This document shows positions 60,052 to 64,000 of a DNA stretch of 64,000 nt, in pieces. Numbering within the stretch: the first letter of the stretch is position 1; each line of letters begins with the position of its first letter. The notes below the pieces were generated by a model. The model made no database searches. It saw only the letters and a program-made list of their open reading frames with translations, and was not told where the DNA came from. Both the position numbers and the translations under genes were made by a program. This stretch comes from Allobosea vaviloviae (GTDB taxonomy: Bacteria; Pseudomonadota; Alphaproteobacteria; Rhizobiales; Beijerinckiaceae), in NCBI RefSeq assembly GCF_001298265.1, contig NZ_LGSZ01000050.1, forward strand, positions 1-64,000, read 5' to 3'.

Positions 60052-61078
60052 GCGCGAGCGCCGGCTTCTCGACGGCATGCCAGGACAGGAAGGCCACGGC
60101 GAGCGTCACCAGCAACGCCGGCCAGAACAGCGCGAAGGCGCCCATCGCGGGCAACAGGGCATGGGCGGCTTGCTGCACCGGCCAGCCATAGAGATAGACG
60201 CCATAGGAGAGGTCGGCCGGCGGCTCGCTGCGCCATCGCGTCAGGGCGGGCGCGAGCGCCAGCACGATCACGCCCCAGGCCGTGACCAGATAAAGCGCGG
60301 CCTTGTAGAGCGGCGTCGACGACAGCAGCGCGACCGCGACCAGCGCCAGTGCGAGGCCTGGGAGAGAGAGCGTCACCCGGCAGCGGAACAGGTAGATCAG
60401 CCCACCGGCCACAAAGATCAGCGGCAGGCGCAGCGCGGTCTCGACGCCCTTGGCGCCGTCGGGCGTCACGACTTCGCGCAGAACCACAGCCAGCAACAGC
60501 AGCCCGGCCATCGCCAGGGCCAGGCGCGGTCGCCCGAGCAGGCCGGCGAGCCCCGCCACCAGCACGCCGAGATAGCACAGGGTCTCGTATTTCAGCGTCC
60601 AGACCGTACCCATCGGCGAACGCAGCGGATTATCCTCGAACACACCCGGCAGGACGGTCGCGCTCTTGAAGGTGGTGAGCGTGCCGGTGATGAAGCGCAA
60701 GAGCTGCGGATCGGCGAGATAGCTGCGCAGGTCGAGCCGGGTCATCGCCGAGCCGAGCAGGAGCGCGACGACGAGCGTCGCCGCGATCAGCCCGGGCGCG
60801 ATCCGCAATGTCCGCGCCAGCACGTAGTCGCGCCAGCCGCGCCGGTCGTAGCTCATCGTCACCAGGAAGCCGGAGATAGCGAAGAAGCCGTTCACGGCAT
60901 GCTCGCCCAGCGTGAAGCCGGTTGTCTGGAACCAGGGCTCGTCCTCGACGCGGCCCGTGGCGACGCTGAAGGCGTGCGAGACCACGACGGCCAGTGCCAG
61001 CAACAGGCGCAGCAGGCCGAAATTATTGTAACGGCCGGCCATCGCATCCGCGACGCTGATCGCGCGCAGGCCCCTCAC
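60023..61078 (-). CDS. Acyltransferase 3 (OafA-like)
   Basis: 351 aa with ~10 hydrophobic helices. N-terminal YNNFGLLRLLLALAVVVSHAF (His-containing helix 1) and FAISGFLVTMSYDRR are typical. GTG 61078 overlaps the glycosyltransferase stop; ATG 61042 is the alternative start. Transfers acyl groups to surface glycans in the inner membrane. Its 3' end overlaps the convergent acetyltransferase by 29 nt. Confidence 0.85.
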   Translation of the reverse strand: MRGLRAISVADAMAGRYNNFGLLRLLLALAVVVSHAFSVATGRVEDEPWFQTTGFTLGEHAVNGFFAISGFLVTMSYDRRGWRDYVLARTLRIAPGLIAATLVVALLLGSAMTRLDLRSYLADPQLLRFITGTLTTFKSATVLPGVFEDNPLRSPMGTVWTLKYETLCYLGVLVAGLAGLLGRPRLALAMAGLLLLAVVLREVVTPDGAKGVETALRLPLIFVAGGLIYLFRCRVTLSLPGLALALVAVALLSSTPLYKAALYLVTAWGVIVLALAPALTRWRSEPPADLSYGVYLYGWPVQQAAHALLPAMGAFALFWPALLVTLAVAFLSWHAVEKPALALKRRLLRGS

Positions 61079-61959
61079 GGAAACGGCTCCAGGCCTTCGC
61101 GGCCGAGCGCCGTATGCCCGCGACGCCAGGACAGCGCACCGGCCGCCGAGCCGGCATGCGCAAACATCTTCTCGCGCTTGAGCAACAGGCCGTAACCGGC
61201 TGCCTTGGCGAGGTTCTCGATGATCTTTACGAAGGCCGGCCGTGGCAGGCCATATTTGCCGGCGACATAGCCTTCCGACCAGGCCAGGTGCCAGCGCGCC
61301 TTGAAGCGACGCCCGGGTGCCGGCGCCGTCGAGCGGCCGCGGCCATGGCGGGCTTCCGCCTCATCGACATGGACGAGGGCGTGGCCGGCATCGTGCATGC
61401 GCCGGCACAGATCGTCATCCTCGTAGAACAGGAAGATCGCCGGATCGAAGCCGCCGAGCGACGCGAACAGCTCGCGCCGGACCAGCAGGCAGGCGCCCGA
61501 CAGGAACGGCAGGCAGGCATCTCCCTCGGGGATCGGCATCGCCCCGGCGCGGTTGAGATGAGCAGGCGAGAGCAGCGAGCGCGGCTGCAGGAAGACGCGG
61601 CCCGAGGACTCGACGATGCGCGGCGCCAGCATGCCCGCATCGGGATAGTGCCCGGCCGCGGCCAGCAGCGCGGCGACGGCGCCCGGCCTGATCTCGACAT
61701 CCGGGTTGACGATCAGGACGAAAGGCGTGGTGGCGGCTGCGACGCCCTGGTTGTTGGCGCGGCCATAGCCCTCGTTGCGCGCATTCACGATGACCCTGGC
61801 GCCGTGCGCCCGGGCGACCTCGCCGCTGCCGTCGCCGCTGGCGTTGTCGACGACGATGGCGGGCACGCCCTCGGCCGTCAGCGCCGACAGACAGGCCGGC
61901 AGGACCTCGGCACTGTCATAGGCGACGACGATGGCGGTGACGGAGCTTTCGGCGGACAT
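61075..61959 (-). CDS. Family 2 glycosyltransferase
   Basis: 294 aa from ATG 61959. VTAIVVAYDSAEVLPACLSAL, VVDNASGDGS, FVLIVNPDVEIRPG (DxD-like) and FYEDDDLCRRMHDAGHALV are the rhamnosyltransferase-type GT2 signature. Works with the acyltransferase on a surface polysaccharide. Confidence 0.85.
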   Translation of the reverse strand: MSAESSVTAIVVAYDSAEVLPACLSALTAEGVPAIVVDNASGDGSGEVARAHGARVIVNARNEGYGRANNQGVAAATTPFVLIVNPDVEIRPGAVAALLAAAGHYPDAGMLAPRIVESSGRVFLQPRSLLSPAHLNRAGAMPIPEGDACLPFLSGACLLVRRELFASLGGFDPAIFLFYEDDDLCRRMHDAGHALVHVDEAEARHGRGRSTAPAPGRRFKARWHLAWSEGYVAGKYGLPRPAFVKIIENLAKAAGYGLLLKREKMFAHAGSAAGALSWRRGHTALGREGLEPFP

Positions 61960-62002
61960 CGGCGCGTTGTGGCCGCGATGATGCTCCCGAGGCAAGCGAA
62001 AT

Positions 62003-62302
62003 TTAGCGCCGGCCCAATGCCGTGACATCCCGCTGGATGCTGGCGCGCTCATAGGCGTCGCAGGAGCGCGGCGCCTTGTAGGATTTCACGGCGAAGGCCG
62101 CGTTGGCCGCTATGAAGCGCTGGCGCTCCTCGCGCGGGAGCCTGGCCAGCACCCGCCCGCGATCGACCCTGACCCCGCAATCATAGGCGCGCGAGACCTG
62201 GGCTGCGGCAAATTCGGGCGTGCCCGGCGCGGGGCCGGCCGTTGTGCAGGCGGCGAGGCCAAGCAGGATAGGCAAGGGAAGGCAGCGTCGCAGGGCGGGC
62301 AT
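62003..62302 (-). CDS. Small lipoprotein
   Basis: 99 aa from ATG 62302. Lipobox LGLAAC after a hydrophobic signal. The mature part has two Cys and a helical REERQRFIAANAAF segment. Host envelope protein of unknown function. Confidence 0.6.
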   Translation of the reverse strand: MPALRRCLPLPILLGLAACTTAGPAPGTPEFAAAQVSRAYDCGVRVDRGRVLARLPREERQRFIAANAAFAVKSYKAPRSCDAYERASIQRDVTALGRR

Positions 62303-62320
62303 GGATGGCGGCCGCGCCAA

Positions 62321-62734
62321 TCAGAAAGCGCTGAAATCGCCAGCGCGGACCTGCGTCATCTTCTCCCTGACGGCGGCGCGCTCCTCAGGCGGGCAGGCCT
62401 GCGGACGAATGCCCTGATTGATCGTCTCGGCCTCGGAGACCGTGACATAGGTCGAGCGAGCACTGGCAAGTTGCTCGGGCGTCGCGCCACGCGCCTTTTC
62501 CGACGCGATGAAGCGCTCCAGCGTGCTCGCGCGCGGAGCCCCCGCCCGGCAGGCGACCGAGCGCGAGACGAGGCTGGCGAGTTCCGAGGCGCGCGACGCG
62601 CTGGGATTGGTCGGGCCGGAGACGCAAGCCGCCAGCGAGAGGGCTAAAACAACTCCCCCCACACGACTCGTTACGTCAACGAGATATCTATTTCTCGATT
62701 GCGCTCTAAAGAATTTAAATAATATTGTAATCAT
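62321..62734 (-). CDS. Small lipoprotein with chimeric 5' end
   Basis: 137 aa. Lipobox LSLAAC near residue 36. Codons before ~residue 22 (62670-62734) fall in AT-rich DNA continuous with the Fic cassette, so the original start was probably replaced by the insertion. It may still be translated from the new ATG. The C-terminal helix is rich in Glu/Arg. Confidence 0.5.
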   Translation of the reverse strand: MITILFKFFRAQSRNRYLVDVTSRVGGVVLALSLAACVSGPTNPSASRASELASLVSRSVACRAGAPRASTLERFIASEKARGATPEQLASARSTYVTVSEAETINQGIRPQACPPEERAAVREKMTQVRAGDFSAF

Positions 62735-62737
62735 AAT

Positions 62738-63595
62738 CTACGTTATTTTTCCTAATGCAAAAGATATAAGAGCAGTAACAATTGCAAAAACTCTGGCTGA
62801 TAACACGGGGTTTCGCTCTATGAAGTTCTTATCACCGTCTCCAGATGAAGGCAGATTCAAAGTTAATATTATTTTATCGACCCTAGGGATATCGCCGACC
62901 AATAGTTCGCCTCTTATAACAGGAGCTGACGATACTGAACGGCCAGTTTGTTCCGCCTTCTGCAACAGAGCGTCCTCAATCTGAGCACGCAACGCAGACT
63001 CGATCAACGTCTCCACTGCAGATACGTCGATACGCCCAATCTTGAAAGCCAAATCGGCGTGTTCTAGTGCCTGATAATACGGCTTTTTATCAGCTGCGAT
63101 CTGCTCAGGTATCGTGTTCGTGCCTGGAAGGCGATATCCATATTTTGCGCAAAGTATAATATACGAAAGTATCCTTGCCGTCCGTCCATTTCCGTCAGCG
63201 AAAGGATGAACCCAGTTTATACGCCACAGAGCGTATGCACTCAGATGAATTGCGCTCTTAGTGGTCCAATTTGCATTGATATAATCACATAAATCTTCGC
63301 TCAATTTTGGGACAAGACCAGCCTCCGGAGGCTCGTGAAGGCTCCCGTCAATTACAACGGGCTGAGTTCTGAATGTCCCAGCAAATCGATTAATATCTTC
63401 AAGTGCAAACCTGTTCAGCGTCAACAGATCCGAAAGTCGTAATTTTGGCGACTTCTTGGCGTTATCTAGCCAGTGATCCAGAAGTACCATACCAATGTCA
63501 AACTGGCGGAGAGCGTTCCTTGCCTCCGCCAGCGCCTTTTCTTCGGGATCGACGATTAGTTCCGGTTCGTCGATTCGGCTGTGACGATCAGCCAT
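62738..63595 (-). CDS. Fic family adenylyltransferase toxin
   Basis: 285 aa. The Fic motif HPFADGNGRTAR (130-141) is complete, with catalytic His130. N-terminal helices (FALEDINRFAGTFRTQPVVI) form the Fic core. A C-terminal hydrophobic helix (SARVFAIVTALISFALG) could anchor it in the membrane. No internal inhibitory motif is seen; the upstream protein supplies it. The cassette is AT-rich, unlike its surroundings. Confidence 0.85.
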   Translation of the reverse strand: MADRHSRIDEPELIVDPEEKALAEARNALRQFDIGMVLLDHWLDNAKKSPKLRLSDLLTLNRFALEDINRFAGTFRTQPVVIDGSLHEPPEAGLVPKLSEDLCDYINANWTTKSAIHLSAYALWRINWVHPFADGNGRTARILSYIILCAKYGYRLPGTNTIPEQIAADKKPYYQALEHADLAFKIGRIDVSAVETLIESALRAQIEDALLQKAEQTGRSVSSAPVIRGELLVGDIPRVDKIILTLNLPSSGDGDKNFIERNPVLSARVFAIVTALISFALGKIT

Positions 63596-63596
63596 A

Positions 63597-63797
63597 TCAA
63601 CCGCGCAATTGCTTCGCGACGGCTGTGACCAATCCTTCCCTTAGCTCCCCCTCCGCCCGGCTTACCGTATCGCGTGTAATGCGGTCATTCTCAATGTTCG
63701 ACGAGCCAAATGCAAAATTCCGACGCTGCTGAGCACGCTGTTCAGCACTCATGGCGACCACCTTCGCCTTGGCTATTAACTCGTTGATATTGCTCAT
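63597..63797 (-). CDS. VbhA-like Fic antitoxin
   Basis: 66 aa. FAFGSSNIENDRIT contains Ser32-x3-Glu36-Asn37, matching the class I inhibitory motif (S/T)xxxE(G/N) that blocks the Fic active site. One base before the toxin gene. Assignment from motif plus location. Confidence 0.8.
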   Translation of the reverse strand: MSNINELIAKAKVVAMSAEQRAQQRRNFAFGSSNIENDRITRDTVSRAEGELREGLVTAVAKQLRG

Positions 63798-63856
63798 ATC
63801 GCTCAGCCTCCGACTCGGTGATTAGGGCACCATAAATCTTAACATTTAGTAAGTAA

Positions 63857-63876
63857 ACTAGGATAATATACCTAGT
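63857..63876. repeat. Inverted repeat at the end of aspS
   Basis: ACTAGG (63857-63862) and CCTAGT (63871-63876) form a 6-bp palindrome over an AT-rich loop and include the aspS stop codon. Could end the aspS transcript or mark the island junction. Confidence 0.35.
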
Positions 63877-64000
63877 CTTTGTTGATGCGCAGATGCGCCT
63901 CGCGGAGCTGCTTCGGCGAGGCTTCGGCCGGTGCGCCCATCAGGAGGTCGACCGCCTGCTGGTTCATCGGGAACAGGGCGACCTCGCGCAGGTTGGTCGC
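63872..64000 (-). CDS. aspS: Aspartyl-tRNA synthetase, C-terminal end
   Basis: The last 42 codons are visible. [20 protein letters not shown] then [11 protein letters not shown] is the conserved C-terminus of bacterial AspRS. The rest of the gene lies to the right. It charges tRNA-Asp. Host gene; the Fic cassette is inserted just past it. Confidence 0.85.
   Translation of the reverse strand, partial: ATNLREVALFPMNQQAVDLLMGAPAEASPKQLREAHLRINKD

Overview
The window is most likely the chromosome of a GC-rich alphaproteobacterium. The host proteins at the right end (NDUFS4-type complex I accessory subunit, DUF192 protein, AspS C-terminus) and the phage families look like Hyphomicrobiales, perhaps Bosea-like; that placement is inference. 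About 56 kb of it is a temperate, contractile-tailed (myovirus-like) prophage. The prophage ends at a tRNA-Arg(TCT) gene with a tyrosine integrase beside it. Its other end lies beyond the left edge.

Layout: 1-33 kb (minus strand) is the late region, which reads right to left. In transcription order it holds a HTH-nuclease gene, small and large terminase, DUF1073 portal, MuF-type head protein, a 2H-phosphoesterase/DUF2213 prohead protease/scaffold fusion, cement protein, DUF2184 capsid, connectors, sheath (DUF3383), tube (DUF3277), tail-assembly chaperones with a probable -1 frameshift, tape measure with a lysozyme domain, baseplate and spike genes, tail fibres and a lysis cassette. The tail cluster is interrupted at 11.1-14.4 kb by an accessory block: an IS110-C-terminal-like protein and partners on the minus strand, and a ribbon-helix-helix protein, a MuF-like protein and a secreted protein on the plus strand. 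33-42.4 kb (minus) carries the HU, primase, SF2 helicase, YdaU-like, 5mC and m6A methyltransferases, LexA-HTH, homing endonuclease and RuvC-like resolvase genes. 42.4-44.8 kb is the immunity region: a small Cro-like gene and a CI/S24 repressor diverge from a shared promoter, and two clusters of the same operator (GGGCAAATGCCC) lie at the two early promoters. 44.8-56 kb (plus) is the rightward early operon: many small coupled genes, a pentapeptide-repeat protein built on a 15-bp minisatellite, RecT-like annealase, NinB-like, HNH, HAD nucleotidase, DUF5131, an Xis-like protein and the integrase.

56-64 kb is host DNA: tRNA-Arg, NDUFS4-like, tRNA-Pro, DUF192, a large exported protein, hexapeptide acetyltransferase, acyltransferase 3, glycosyltransferase 2 and two small lipoproteins. 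An AT-rich cassette (62.65-63.85 kb) with a class I Fic toxin and its antitoxin follows, then the 3' end of aspS.

The observations most worth following are the CCCTTTT frameshift site in the tail chaperone gene, the 2H-phosphoesterase domain fused to the prohead protease (a candidate cyclic-oligonucleotide, Acb1-like counter-defence), the long ORF overprinted on the cytosine methyltransferase, the IS110-like protein embedded in tail genes, the HTH-PD-(D/E)xK protein next to the terminase, and the two-cluster operator system.
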